From Bacteroidales bacterium UBA5287 (GTDB lineage: Bacteria > Bacteroidota > Bacteroidia > Bacteroidales > Dysgonomonadaceae), in contig DHSL01000017.1 in assembly GCA_002411345.1 (NCBI GenBank), forward strand, positions 78,833 through 142,832: a DNA stretch of 64,000 bases, written 5' to 3'. The translations under genes were made by a program, and so were the position numbers. Position 1 is the first letter of the stretch. Every line of letters begins with the position of its first letter. This document shows positions 26,158 through 35,863 of the stretch, one piece after another. The notes beneath the pieces are model-generated. The model was not told where the DNA came from, did no database searches, and saw only the letters and a program-made list of their open reading frames with translations.

Positions 26158-27882
26158 ATGAAAGAGAATAATGCAGAAATACCTATTATCCAAGGAAGCG
26201 AAGCCTTGATTCGCTCGCTTCTTAATGAAGGCGTTGATACAATATTTGGTTATCCAGGAGGAGCCATTATGCCTGTTTTTGATGCCTTGTATGATCATAA
26301 GAATGAGATTCGTCATATTCTGGTCCGTCATGAACAAGGCGCAGTCCATGCTGCTCAGGGTTACGCACGAGTATCCCGGAAAGTAGGTGTAGCTTTAGTT
26401 ACATCCGGTCCCGGTGCTACTAATGCTGTCACCGGAATTACGGACGCCATGATGGATAGCACTCCTCTGGTAGTTATTTCCGGTCAGGTATCTTCAAACC
26501 TGTTAGGATCAGATGCATTTCAAGAAGCAGATGTTATTGGTATAACCCAACCCATTACTAAATGGGCCTACCAGATTCGTCGTGTAGAAGATATTCCGTG
26601 GGCAGTTTCAAGAGCCTTTTATATAGCTTCAACCGGTCGCCCCGGTCCTGTAGTTCTTGATATTGCGAAAGATGCACAAAATAATAAATGTCCATATAGT
26701 TATAGTAAGACAGAATTCCTCCGCAGTTATGATCCATATCCCGAAGTAGAGATGGATTATATAAAAGAGGCAGCCTCAATTATCAATCAAGCTAAAAAAC
26801 CTTTAGCATTAGTCGGGCAAGGCGTTATTCTTGGCAAAGCAGAAAAAGAGTTGATATCATTTCTTGAGAAAGCAGATATTCCTTTTGGTTCCACTATACT
26901 TGGATTGTCTGCTGTTCCATCCGATCACCTTTTAAATTGCGGAATGTTAGGCATGCATGGCAACGTTGCTCCCAATATCAAGACAAATGAGTGTGATGTG
27001 TTGATAGCCATAGGAATGCGATTTGACGATCGAGTAACAGGCGACTTGAAGACCTATGCCAAGCAAGCGAAAGTAATTCATTTTGACATTGACAAAGCCG
27101 AAATCGACAAGAATGTAAAAACCACTGTAAGAGTCCTTGGCGATGCCAAAATAACCCTTCCTTTGGTAACAGATCTTATCGACAAGAATTCACATTCAGC
27201 ATGGATTGATGAGTTTAAGCCATTGAAGCAAAAAGAAGTAGATTGTATTATAAACAATGAGTTGTATCCAGACGAAGGAGAAATTCACATGGGTGAAGTA
27301 ATAAATAAAGTAACAGAAGCCACTCAAAACAAAGCTGTATGTGTGACCGATGTAGGTCAGCAGCAGATGATGGCAACCCGTTATTTTAAATTCACCCAAT
27401 CGCGAAGTATGGTTACTTCAGGTGGTTTAGGTACAATGGGCTTTGGTTTACCAGCAGGTATAGGAGCAAAATACGGAGCTCCCGACAGAACAGTCTGTAT
27501 ATTTGTCGGCGATGGAGGATTGCAGATGACCATTCAAGAATTGGGAACAATTATGGAGTATGGTATAAATGTAAAGATCATTGTGTTAAACAATAATTTT
27601 TTAGGGATGGTTCGTCAATGGCAAGAGTTGTTTTATGACGAACGATATTCCGAGACCCATATGAAAAACCCTGACTTTGTAAAGATTGCCGATGCATATA
27701 ATATTAAAGGTCGTAAAGTAGTTGATCGAGCCGATCTTGATGAGGCTATTTCAGAAATGTTGAGTTATGACGGAGCCTATCTTCTTGAAGTCGTTGTTGA
27801 GACAAAAGGCATGGTTTATCCTATGGTACCAGCCGGTTCCAGCGTTACCAATATCATATTAGGAAACGGTTATAAGTTATAA
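26158..27882 (+). CDS. ilvB: Acetolactate synthase, catalytic subunit
   Basis: About 575 residues. The ATG at 26158 is preferred to an in-frame TTG two codons upstream that overlaps ilvD. The thiamine-diphosphate enzyme has the catalytic glutamate in VRHEQGAVHAAQGYAR, the FAD/regulatory middle domain (GMLGMHGNVAPN), and the cofactor motif VGDGGLQMTIQELGTI...VLNNNFLGMVRQWQ. It makes acetolactate or acetohydroxybutyrate from pyruvate. The regulatory subunit gene ilvN follows after 6 bases. Confidence 0.96.
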   Translation: MKENNAEIPIIQGSEALIRSLLNEGVDTIFGYPGGAIMPVFDALYDHKNEIRHILVRHEQGAVHAAQGYARVSRKVGVALVTSGPGATNAVTGITDAMMDSTPLVVISGQVSSNLLGSDAFQEADVIGITQPITKWAYQIRRVEDIPWAVSRAFYIASTGRPGPVVLDIAKDAQNNKCPYSYSKTEFLRSYDPYPEVEMDYIKEAASIINQAKKPLALVGQGVILGKAEKELISFLEKADIPFGSTILGLSAVPSDHLLNCGMLGMHGNVAPNIKTNECDVLIAIGMRFDDRVTGDLKTYAKQAKVIHFDIDKAEIDKNVKTTVRVLGDAKITLPLVTDLIDKNSHSAWIDEFKPLKQKEVDCIINNELYPDEGEIHMGEVINKVTEATQNKAVCVTDVGQQQMMATRYFKFTQSRSMVTSGGLGTMGFGLPAGIGAKYGAPDRTVCIFVGDGGLQMTIQELGTIMEYGINVKIIVLNNNFLGMVRQWQELFYDERYSETHMKNPDFVKIADAYNIKGRKVVDRADLDEAISEMLSYDGAYLLEVVVETKGMVYPMVPAGSSVTNIILGNGYKL

Positions 27883-27888
27883 TAAATA

Positions 27889-28467
27889 ATGAATCAAGTT
27901 ATGGAAGAAAAAACATTATACACGATCACTATATTCTCTGAAAATACTGTGGGTGTGCTCAATCAGATAACCACTATATTCACAAGAAGGCAATTGAATA
28001 TTGAGACCTTATCCGTATCGCCATCAGCGATTAAAGGTATTCATAAGTTTACCATTACAACCTTTTCAGATTCAGAGGAAGATATGATAAAGCTTGTTCG
28101 TCAGATTGACAAACGAGTAGATATCATCAAAGCATATTATAACATAAATGAAGATTTGATACATCAGGAGCTTGCGTTGTACAAACTTGCAACAGAAAAA
28201 GTACTTGAACATGGTTCGATTGAATATCTTGTTAGAAAGTATAATATTCGCATTCTTGAAGTATCAAAAGACTGTGTGGTATTTTTGAAGGCAGGTCATT
28301 ATGCTGAAACTCAAGCATTGTTTGAAGAACTGTCTCAGCAGATAGGTGTATTGCAATTTATACGATCAGGACGAATAGCAATTACCAAAGCGAAAGTAGA
28401 GAGGTTAAGTGACATGTTAGCATCTCGTGAAGAGCGATATAAAAAATTAGAAATAACAGATAACTAA
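27889..28467 (+). CDS. ilvN: Acetolactate synthase, regulatory subunit
   Basis: 192 residues. The N-terminal ACT domain (TLYTITIFSENTVGVLNQITTIFTRRQLNIETLSV) binds feedback valine in this family. The C-terminal half matches the small-subunit C domain (LALYKLATEKVLE, FIRSGRIAITK). It is longer than the short E. coli IlvN and closer to the IlvH-type. An alternative start is the ATG four codons later (27901). Confidence 0.94.
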   Translation: MNQVMEEKTLYTITIFSENTVGVLNQITTIFTRRQLNIETLSVSPSAIKGIHKFTITTFSDSEEDMIKLVRQIDKRVDIIKAYYNINEDLIHQELALYKLATEKVLEHGSIEYLVRKYNIRILEVSKDCVVFLKAGHYAETQALFEELSQQIGVLQFIRSGRIAITKAKVERLSDMLASREERYKKLEITDN

Positions 28468-28530
28468 ATTAATAACAAAACTGTAATTCCGAATACGTGA
28501 GTTAAAGATTTACATTTAAAACTAAAGAAA

Positions 28531-29577
28531 ATGGCAATAATGAATTTTGGCGGGGTAGAAGAAAATGTTGTTACCCGTGAAGAGTTTCCCTTGAGTAAAG
28601 CAAGAGAAGTATTAAAAAATGAGACAATCGCCGTAATAGGTTACGGAGTACAAGGGCCCGGTCAGGCGATGAACCTAAGAGATAATGGTTTTAATGTTAT
28701 TGTTGGGCAACGTAAAGAAAGCAAAACCTGGGACAAAGCAATTGCAGACGGTTGGGTTCCCGGTGAGACCCTTTTTGAGATTGAAGAAGCCTGTGAGCGA
28801 GGAACCATTATTGAGTATCTTTTATCAGATGCAGCCCAGATAGCTGTATGGCCAACAGTTAAAAAGCATCTTACTTCAGGGAAGGCATTATATTTTTCGC
28901 ACGGTTTTGGTATCACTTATAAAGAGCGTACCGGAATTGTTCCTCCATCAGATGTAGATGTTATTTTGGTAGCTCCAAAAGGTTCCGGAACCAGTCTTCG
29001 CACAATGTTCCTTGAAGGACGCGGTTTAAATTCCAGTTATGCAATTTTTCAGGATGCAACTGGAAAGGCATACGACCGAGTAGTAGCTTTAGGTATTGGA
29101 GTAGGATCAGGTTATTTGTTTGAGACAACATTCAAACGCGAAGTCTATTCCGATCTTACCGGCGAGCGTGGCACATTGATGGGAGCTATTCAAGGTCTGC
29201 TGTTGGCTCAGTATGAGACCCTTCGTGAAAACGGTCACACACCATCAGAAGCATTTAACGAAACTGTAGAAGAGTTGACTCAATCATTGATGCCATTGTT
29301 TGCAGAAAAGGGAATGGACTGGATGTATGCCAATTGTTCCACTACTGCACAAAGAGGCGCTTTGGATTGGATGACCCCATTTCACGATGCTACCAAGCCC
29401 GTGTTTGAAAAACTGTACAAAGAAGTAGCCAGTGGCAATGAAGCACAACGCTCTATTGACAGTAATTCACAGCCCGATTATCGCGAGAAATTAAATGCAG
29501 AGTTAAAAGCATTACATGATAGTGAAATGTGGCAGACCGGAGCTGTTGTAAGAAAGTTACGACCAGAGAATAATTAA
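28531..29577 (+). CDS. ilvC: Ketol-acid reductoisomerase
   Basis: 348 residues, class I KARI with the Rossmann loop GYGVQGPGQAMNLRDNG and basic GQRKESK cofactor-phosphate stretch that points to NADPH. Metal-site segments include YSDLTGERGTLMGAIQG and ETVEELTQSLMPL. It isomerises and reduces acetolactate and acetohydroxybutyrate. It is the last gene of the operon; the preceding 63-base gap shows no terminator, and a strong terminator follows it at 29605. Confidence 0.96.
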   Translation: MAIMNFGGVEENVVTREEFPLSKAREVLKNETIAVIGYGVQGPGQAMNLRDNGFNVIVGQRKESKTWDKAIADGWVPGETLFEIEEACERGTIIEYLLSDAAQIAVWPTVKKHLTSGKALYFSHGFGITYKERTGIVPPSDVDVILVAPKGSGTSLRTMFLEGRGLNSSYAIFQDATGKAYDRVVALGIGVGSGYLFETTFKREVYSDLTGERGTLMGAIQGLLLAQYETLRENGHTPSEAFNETVEELTQSLMPLFAEKGMDWMYANCSTTAQRGALDWMTPFHDATKPVFEKLYKEVASGNEAQRSIDSNSQPDYREKLNAELKALHDSEMWQTGAVVRKLRPENN

Positions 29578-29604
29578 TAAATTATTTTCAGTTATGATAT
29601 ATAA

Positions 29605-29640
29605 AAAACGGCGAAGGATTTTCCTTCGCCGTTTTCATTT
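29605..29640. terminator. Bidirectional intrinsic terminator (ilvC / GH43)
   Basis: AAAACGGCGAAGGA (29605-29618) pairs perfectly over 14 bp with 29622-29635, loop TTT. A T-rich run follows on the plus strand and a run of six Ts on the minus strand, so it can end both the leu-ilv operon and the convergent GH43 transcript. Confidence 0.92.
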
Positions 29641-29656
29641 TATATAAAAGTTTTAA

Positions 29657-30736
29657 TCAACGTCTTTTTTTCGCTTTAAACGTTCGTGCTTCCACACCAT
29701 CCATCGTCATTTTGACAGGTATGATATAACCATCTTTATCAAATTCCAACTTGTCGATGCACGTCATACGAGAATTTCCATCCGTTTCAGTTAAAGGACG
29801 GCGATGATACACAATGAACCATTCGTCCGTTCCAGGAACATTAATCACCGAATTATGTCCAGCGCCATTAGCAATTTCATCAGGTTCAAGTATTGTGGCG
29901 ATTCGTTTGAAAGGTCCTAGTGGAGAATCACTTATTGCATACGCTACACTATAGTTGGGTCCAGTCCATCCACCTTCCGACCACATAAAATAGTATTTTC
30001 CGTTTCTGATAAACATTACAGACCCTTCCACATAATTTTCTGGGGTTATTTCTTTAAAAATTGTACCGTCATCAAAAGGAATGAACCCAGTGAAATCATC
30101 TTTTAGTTTAGTAATATTACAATGCCTCCAACCCCCATAGATCATATAATATTGACCATCCGTATCTTTAAATACAAACTGATCAATAGGTTGTGCCCCG
30201 TTATGTATTTTATCCAGTAAAGGTTTTCCCAGATAGTCTCGATAAGGGCCCTCCGGTTTATCTGAGATTCCAATTCCAATTCCCCCAACACTTTCGTTGT
30301 TTTGAATATCGTTAGCCGCGAAGAATAGAAAATATTTACCCTTTTTTTCAACAATTGCAGGAGCCCACATAGCTATTTTTGCCCATTTAACAGCCGCTGT
30401 ATCAATTATGCTGCTATGTTTTGTCCAATTAACCAAATCGGGAGAAGAGAACGCATCCATAAACACCTGTTTTTCATATCTAGCTGAATATGTTGGATAA
30501 ATCCAATATTTATTACCGAAAACTACAGCTTCCGGATCCGCATACCAACCCGGGAAAACCGGATTACCCGACTTTGTTTTTTTCGAAATATCATTTTTGA
30601 CATTTGAGTTGCTCAAGTCGTTATTTGCAGAAATTTTTATTTCATCAGACGTTTTTTTTGAACTGTTTTGCAAACCAGCACAAGCAGTAAGGACAAAAAC
30701 TGTAAATCCCAATAATAATGTTTTTGTAATAGACAT
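29657..30736 (-). CDS. GH43-family glycoside hydrolase, lipoprotein
   Basis: The start is set at the ATG at 30736, which gives a lipoprotein signal (LLLGFTVFVLTACAG, Cys19). A longer frame from 30775 would include the promoter -7 element. About 359 residues. The five-bladed GH43 domain shows the catalytic base in FPGWYADPEAVV (Asp67) and the acid in YVEGSVMF (Glu of VEGS), then HNSVINVPGTDEWFIVYHRRP. GH43 enzymes remove arabinose or xylose from plant polysaccharides, and the exact bond cannot be told. No SusC/SusD pair is nearby, so it is not part of a visible polysaccharide utilisation locus. Confidence 0.88.
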   Translation of the reverse strand: MSITKTLLLGFTVFVLTACAGLQNSSKKTSDEIKISANNDLSNSNVKNDISKKTKSGNPVFPGWYADPEAVVFGNKYWIYPTYSARYEKQVFMDAFSSPDLVNWTKHSSIIDTAAVKWAKIAMWAPAIVEKKGKYFLFFAANDIQNNESVGGIGIGISDKPEGPYRDYLGKPLLDKIHNGAQPIDQFVFKDTDGQYYMIYGGWRHCNITKLKDDFTGFIPFDDGTIFKEITPENYVEGSVMFIRNGKYYFMWSEGGWTGPNYSVAYAISDSPLGPFKRIATILEPDEIANGAGHNSVINVPGTDEWFIVYHRRPLTETDGNSRMTCIDKLEFDKDGYIIPVKMTMDGVEARTFKAKKRR

Positions 30737-30772
30737 ATTTGTAATCAAAGTATTGTTTTTATATATTCGTAT

Positions 30773-30780
30773 CAAAGATA
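30773..30780 (-). promoter_or_regulatory. -7 promoter element of the GH43 gene
   Basis: The minus strand reads TATCTTTG, an exact TAnnTTTG, 37 bases before the chosen ATG at 30736, and supports that start. Confidence 0.5.
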
Positions 30781-30966
30781 ATTTATTCAGTTGGATTTAG
30801 TATAAATATTGTTAAATGTGGATTGATTCTAAATAATAGACGAAAGACTAATATTTATCGACAAATTTAAAAAATGAACAAATGAAACGTTTAATTATTG
30901 TGTCTAAAATATTTGAAAACGCTGATAATGAGTGTTTAGTAGTGATTGACTAATGAAACATTTGAT

Positions 30967-30974
30967 TATCTTTG
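30967..30974 (+). promoter_or_regulatory. -7 promoter element of the DUF4890 gene
   Basis: TATCTTTG matches TAnnTTTG, 53 bases before the ATG at 31027. It lies inside the second copy of an 18-base imperfect direct repeat (30881-30898 and 30952-30969, two mismatches), which could be an operator. The rest of the 30781-31026 gap shows nothing else. Confidence 0.5.
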
Positions 30975-31026
30975 ATTGTTTTTACTAAACAAAAGATTAA
31001 ATATTTCACTCTAAAATGATTTTAAG

Positions 31027-31482
31027 ATGAAAAAGAACGTATTATTTCTATTGGTTGCACTGCTATCAATGAGTTTATCGGTAGGAGCTCAAGATACTGT
31101 TAAAGGCCGAAGAGCCGAAAACGGTAAAGATGCTCAAAGAATGATGGGTTGGACAGCAAAAGACCGTGCCAGTGCAATGGCAAAACAGTTAGAGCTTACA
31201 GCAGATCAGACTGCGAAGGTTGAGGCATTGTTTGTAAAACAAGATGCCAAGCGTGCCGAACAAATGGAGAAGCAAAAAGCACAACGTGATCAAGCCGTTG
31301 TAGATCGTGAAGCCCGTCGTGAAGAGATGAAAATTCTTCGTGAAAAAGAAATAGCAGCAAATGATGCAGAATTGGAAGCTATTATTGGAAAAGCCAAAAT
31401 GGATCAGTGGAAAGCCATGCGAGCTGAAAGACGTGATCAAATGTCAAAAGATCGTCCAGGACGCGGTAATCCTAGAAAGTAA
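31027..31482 (+). CDS. DUF4890 (Spy/CpxP-like) periplasmic protein
   Basis: 151 residues with a signal peptide (LLFLVALLSMSLSVGAQ-type, cut near residue 21). The mature part is almost wholly charged helix: a helical stretch LELTADQTAKVEALFVKQ like the LTxxQ repeats of Spy/CpxP, then a Lys/Glu/Arg-rich coiled region and a basic tail (RPGRGNPRK). DUF4890 proteins are common in Bacteroidales and of unknown function; a periplasmic chaperone or stress-sensor role is inference. Monocistronic, with a terminator at 31508. Confidence 0.8.
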   Translation: MKKNVLFLLVALLSMSLSVGAQDTVKGRRAENGKDAQRMMGWTAKDRASAMAKQLELTADQTAKVEALFVKQDAKRAEQMEKQKAQRDQAVVDREARREEMKILREKEIAANDAELEAIIGKAKMDQWKAMRAERRDQMSKDRPGRGNPRK

Positions 31483-31507
31483 AAGAGTTTTTAATTAGTT
31501 ATATCTG

Positions 31508-31546
31508 AAAAAGGGAAACCCAAGTAGTTTTGGTCTCCCTTTTTTT
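31508..31546 (+). terminator. Intrinsic terminator after the DUF4890 gene
   Basis: AAAAAGGGA-AACC pairs with GGT-CTCCCTTTTT with two mismatches and a T-run, 26 bases after the stop. Confidence 0.75.
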
Positions 31547-31607
31547 ATGTTTCAATTTTGTATAGTCATTTGATAATTTATTGAGAAAGTTGAGCATGTT
31601 ACAAATA

Positions 31608-32783
31608 CTATTTAGCAACCTGTGTTCGATATTCGCCGGGTGATATACCGGTTTTATTTTTAAAAATCCTGTAAAATGTGCTTAAGCTTGGGAATCCTGC
31701 CTCGATTGCGATATCAGCCATTGGCATATTTTCCGATTCTGTTGATCTCAGCAATTTTACCGCATATTCCACTCGATAACTGTTTACCAGTTCATTAAAA
31801 CTAGTATTCATGTTCATATTCAACATATTTGACATATACGTTCGATTGCTTCCCATTAATAATGCAACATCCGTTATTCTTAAATCAGGGTTTTTAAATA
31901 TCTGTTTTTCTTCAAATAAATTCAATAATTGTTTTATCTGTTTTTCGTTATTATTTTTATTAGTAATTAGGCACGTTTCATTTTGTGTAACATCATTTTT
32001 AGTGGTATGTTCTTGAATATCCCTTTCCAAATCCGCCACAGTAAAGTTTTGTCTATAGCCCACGTATCCAATAAAGTACAGAACAGTTGAATGTGTCAAA
32101 GACGGAATGAATAATAAAAGTGGGTTAGTAATAAAATAACTTTTTCCGATTATGTTAGAGATTAGTGAAACAATTGCAGTTATAAGTAGTCCGAACATCA
32201 CCCATTTAAATTGCGTCAAGTCTTTTCCTCCCGTATTTGAATAAAATTCATTTACTTTTTTATTATATTCAATTAGAAGTTTTAGGCTGAAAAACACAGT
32301 TAAAATTAATTCAATTGAAAAAATTATTTTAAATATCAAGTTTCTAAGAGTTTGAATTTTAATCAGTTTAGGGTAAGGTTTTGTCAGCCCCTCATCAAAT
32401 AGAATTCCTTTAACGAACATATTTACCTCATCGTTGTTCATTAGAGAATAAATTACTAAAGAAGTAATTGAAACAATGAGTGCCGGTGAAATAAGCCACA
32501 ACCATTTCCATTTAATTTCAGAATCTTGTGTCAACAATCTGATATAGTAGTAGTAAATTGGATATACCGATAATGAAATAAAGACCCAGATGTTGTCTAA
32601 AATTTTGTATAATTCATATTGATGATTAAAAAAAGCAAAATGTGAAAAATAAAGAATTGAGCATAATCCAAAAAACACAGTGAGAAGTTTTTTGGATATG
32701 TTTTTTTTGTTATCAAGTAGTAGAAGTAAAAACCAAAAGAATGTAACAAACAGAGGTATAAATGATAATATCTGTTGCATCAT
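31608..32783 (-). CDS. Membrane-bound AraC-family transcriptional regulator
   Basis: 391 residues. Seven or so N-terminal hydrophobic segments (residues 5-250) precede a cytoplasmic AraC-type DNA-binding domain at the C-terminus: first HTH LRITDVALLMGSNRTYMSNMLN, second MPMADIAIEAGFPSLSTFYRIFKNKTGISPGEYR. This multi-pass-plus-HTH layout is common in Bacteroidota but poorly studied; the membrane part may sense a lipid or envelope signal. It is divergently placed from the hybrid regulator at 32981 with about 200 bases between, so the two may share regulation. Targets unknown. Confidence 0.87.
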   Translation of the reverse strand: MMQQILSFIPLFVTFFWFLLLLLDNKKNISKKLLTVFFGLCSILYFSHFAFFNHQYELYKILDNIWVFISLSVYPIYYYYIRLLTQDSEIKWKWLWLISPALIVSITSLVIYSLMNNDEVNMFVKGILFDEGLTKPYPKLIKIQTLRNLIFKIIFSIELILTVFFSLKLLIEYNKKVNEFYSNTGGKDLTQFKWVMFGLLITAIVSLISNIIGKSYFITNPLLLFIPSLTHSTVLYFIGYVGYRQNFTVADLERDIQEHTTKNDVTQNETCLITNKNNNEKQIKQLLNLFEEKQIFKNPDLRITDVALLMGSNRTYMSNMLNMNMNTSFNELVNSYRVEYAVKLLRSTESENMPMADIAIEAGFPSLSTFYRIFKNKTGISPGEYRTQVAK

Positions 32784-32980
32784 AGCTTAAAGGTTTTTTA
32801 TTAATTTAACATGTAAACATGTACTTTTTGAGAATAGATTTTTACTTTTTGAGAAATAAAATCTTTCAAGTTAGTTTACATTTGAAAACTTATCGAAGTT
32901 AGTATAATTTTTTTACAAAGCCACATAATTTCGGTAATATTTTTTTTATTTAATCCTAAATGTCCATAATTTGAAATTAT

Positions 32981-35863
32981 ATGTCTGTTAGTTTAAAATA
33001 TTGGTCCACAATACATTCTATTATTTTGATGATATGTGTATTCCTTTTATTTGGACAGTCGTGTAATTTTTTAGGATCAGAAAAATCATCACCAAGCAGT
33101 ACTACAAAAGCCAAACGCTCATCAGATGATGTAATTTTAGCGACTATAAAGAATGATTCTACAGCATTGATGACTTATATCAACGAAGCCAAAGTCACCA
33201 AGAATTCTTATGGTGAAATGATCGGTTACGATTATTTAGGTAAAATTTATCGAAATAAAAATCAGTTCAAGCAAGCTATTTACGTCCATAAAATTTCACT
33301 ATCCATTGCCGAGTCTTTGAGAGATTCTGTATTTATTATCAAGTCGTTGAATAATTTAGGAGAAGATTACAGGTTTACAAGTGTTTTTGGAGATGGAGCT
33401 GAGTATTTTTTCAAGATACTCACCTTTACCGATATGTGGAGTGAAAAGAAAAGAAAAGAAGTCTTGCCGGAGATTGCCAACGCATTAAATGGCGTAGGCA
33501 GTATTTATCTTAAACTAGAACAATCCGATGAAGCTTCAAAATTTTTACTTTCGTCTCTTGGAATATACGAGAAAATAAACAACAAAGAAGGTCAAGCTTT
33601 AAATATTTCATCTTTAGGAAAAGCTTATGAGTTAAATGAGAAATACGATTCCGCGTTATATTATTATGAAGAAGCATTAAAGACAAGTATTCAAATTAAT
33701 TCTGTCAGTTTGATAGCCATCAGTTATACAAGAATGGGAGAATTATATTTGAAACTTCATGATGACAAGAACGCTTTAATTTATTTGTACAGCGCTTATA
33801 ATACTATAAAGGACACTTCAGATAAAATAAATTTTATCAATGCATGTTATTTATTAGGCGGAACCTATCAACATCTTGGTAATTACAGTCGTGCCGAGCA
33901 GTATATAAATGAAGCCTTAGTTGCAGCAAAAGAGATTAAGCATCCATATTATTTAGAAATTACATATAACCAGCTTGCAGATATTCATCAAAAACAAGGC
34001 AAGATTGATTTAGCCTTAAAAGATAAAGAAATGAGTCTGGCATATACCGAAAATTTAAGAGTAGATCATAACTTAAGTAAGACATTAAATAATCGTTTAA
34101 TGTTTGAAAAAGTGAAAAGTGAAAACCAGATCAGCAACTTAAAAAAGAACTATCAGAAAGCCAAGCAGACAAATAAGATCAGTCTATTTATACTTTTGGT
34201 AATTACAGCCATATTTCTTGTCGTTTTTACGATTGTTTATTATAAGGACAAGTTAAAAAAGAAAGAAAGCGAGCAATTGATTCAGATGGAAAAGATGCGT
34301 GCCGATTTTTTCATGCATATTACCCATGAATTTAAGACCCCATTAAGTATTATTCTTGGTCTCAATGATCTATTGAAAAGGAATTTGACAAAAGGCGATA
34401 CCCCTAAAAACCGTTATGAATTAGAAATTGTATCTCAGCAATGTGATAATTTAATGTTTTTGCTTGACGAAATTCTAGCAATGTCAAAAATTAAAGCAAA
34501 TAAAGATGAGATCACTTATAGAAATGGAGATGTTGTTACCTATTTACGTTATTTATATAATAGCTTCACTGTTTTGACCGAAAAGAAACAAATCAATTAT
34601 GTGTTTCATAGTAATGTAGAAAATATTGAAATGAGTTATCCTCCAGAATATTTACGAGTAATAGTAAACAATCTATTGAGTAATTCAATAAAGCACTGTT
34701 CAGAATCCGATCAGATTTTGTTTATTGTTCGTGAGAATATTCAAAAAGGAAAATATATAATTGAAATTTCCGATACCGGTGAAGGGATATTAGCTGAGGA
34801 TTTACCCCATGTGTTTGATACTTTTTATCAAGGACATTCTAAGAACATGATTAATTCCGGGAGTGGAATAGGGCTTGCTTTTACAAAACAGATTATTGCC
34901 AAATTAAATGGTACAATCGAAGTACAAAGTGATCCGGGAAAAGAGACAACCTTTACTGTCACGCTTCCAATTATCTCCAAAATGAGTGAAGAATCAAGTC
35001 TGGATAATTTTGTGGAGTCCCATGCTGTCATAGACAGAGTTGCATCCGAAGAATCATCTGAATATGAAGAATTTAATCAGAAGAATGATCCAGGCAAGCC
35101 ATTGATACTAATAGTAGAAGACAGTAAAGATATGATGTATTATATGTCCTCTATTCTTAAGGATGATTATAATCTTGTTTTTGCAGACAATGGTCATAGA
35201 GGTCTTGAATTAGCAAATGAACATGTTCCAGATGTCATTATTTCCGATTTAGTTATGCCCGTAATGAACGGACATGATTTTTGTGTTAAAGTAAAGAATT
35301 CCATTGTCACCTGTCATATACCTTTTATTATTGTAACTGCAAAATCCTCAGTTGAAGACCGAATAGACAGTTTTAAGTCCGGTGCCGATGCAGTTATAAC
35401 CAAGCCCTTTATGGAAGAAGAGTTGATAACATTGATTACGCAGTTGCAGAAAAACAGAAAACAGCTAAGAGAAAAGTACAGCAGTATGCTATCGAATAAC
35501 AATGAATCCAAGTTACCAGAAAACAATAAAGACCTTGCGTTCTTGCAACAAGTAACAGATCTCATTTATCGAGAAATAACCAATCACGAGTTTTTCCCTC
35601 AGGGGTTGGCCAATGAACTTTGTATCAGTACTTCGCAACTCAACAGGAAGCTTAATGCCATTTCCGGGTTGAATTGTTCAAATTATGTGTTACATGTTCG
35701 TTTAAACCGAGCAAAAAAGATATTAATAAAATCACAAAGACCTATTGGAGATATAGCTATGGAATGCGGTTTTAATGATTTTGCCTATTTTTCTCGTGCA
35801 TTTAGAAAAGAGTTTATGATGACCCCGTCTCAGTATCAGCGGCTTGTAAAAGATGAATTATAG
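32981..35863 (+). CDS. Hybrid two-component sensor/AraC-type response regulator
   Basis: 960 residues in one chain. An N-terminal signal or anchor ends in a possible lipobox (FGQSC), then come TPR repeats (about 60-370) in the periplasm and a membrane helix near 395-415. The histidine kinase follows: H-box HITHEFKTPLS with His449, N-box NNLLSNSIKHC, G-box GSGIGLAF. Next is a receiver domain with phospho-acceptor Asp756 (VIISDLVMP) and Lys in ITKPF, and a C-terminal AraC HTH (IGDIAMECGFNDFAYFSRAFRKEF). In place of the beta-propeller of carbohydrate HTCS proteins it has TPRs, pointing to another signal. It sits just upstream of the type V pilus operon and is the best local candidate to control it. 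Confidence 0.92.
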   Translation: MSVSLKYWSTIHSIILMICVFLLFGQSCNFLGSEKSSPSSTTKAKRSSDDVILATIKNDSTALMTYINEAKVTKNSYGEMIGYDYLGKIYRNKNQFKQAIYVHKISLSIAESLRDSVFIIKSLNNLGEDYRFTSVFGDGAEYFFKILTFTDMWSEKKRKEVLPEIANALNGVGSIYLKLEQSDEASKFLLSSLGIYEKINNKEGQALNISSLGKAYELNEKYDSALYYYEEALKTSIQINSVSLIAISYTRMGELYLKLHDDKNALIYLYSAYNTIKDTSDKINFINACYLLGGTYQHLGNYSRAEQYINEALVAAKEIKHPYYLEITYNQLADIHQKQGKIDLALKDKEMSLAYTENLRVDHNLSKTLNNRLMFEKVKSENQISNLKKNYQKAKQTNKISLFILLVITAIFLVVFTIVYYKDKLKKKESEQLIQMEKMRADFFMHITHEFKTPLSIILGLNDLLKRNLTKGDTPKNRYELEIVSQQCDNLMFLLDEILAMSKIKANKDEITYRNGDVVTYLRYLYNSFTVLTEKKQINYVFHSNVENIEMSYPPEYLRVIVNNLLSNSIKHCSESDQILFIVRENIQKGKYIIEISDTGEGILAEDLPHVFDTFYQGHSKNMINSGSGIGLAFTKQIIAKLNGTIEVQSDPGKETTFTVTLPIISKMSEESSLDNFVESHAVIDRVASEESSEYEEFNQKNDPGKPLILIVEDSKDMMYYMSSILKDDYNLVFADNGHRGLELANEHVPDVIISDLVMPVMNGHDFCVKVKNSIVTCHIPFIIVTAKSSVEDRIDSFKSGADAVITKPFMEEELITLITQLQKNRKQLREKYSSMLSNNNESKLPENNKDLAFLQQVTDLIYREITNHEFFPQGLANELCISTSQLNRKLNAISGLNCSNYVLHVRLNRAKKILIKSQRPIGDIAMECGFNDFAYFSRAFRKEFMMTPSQYQRLVKDEL

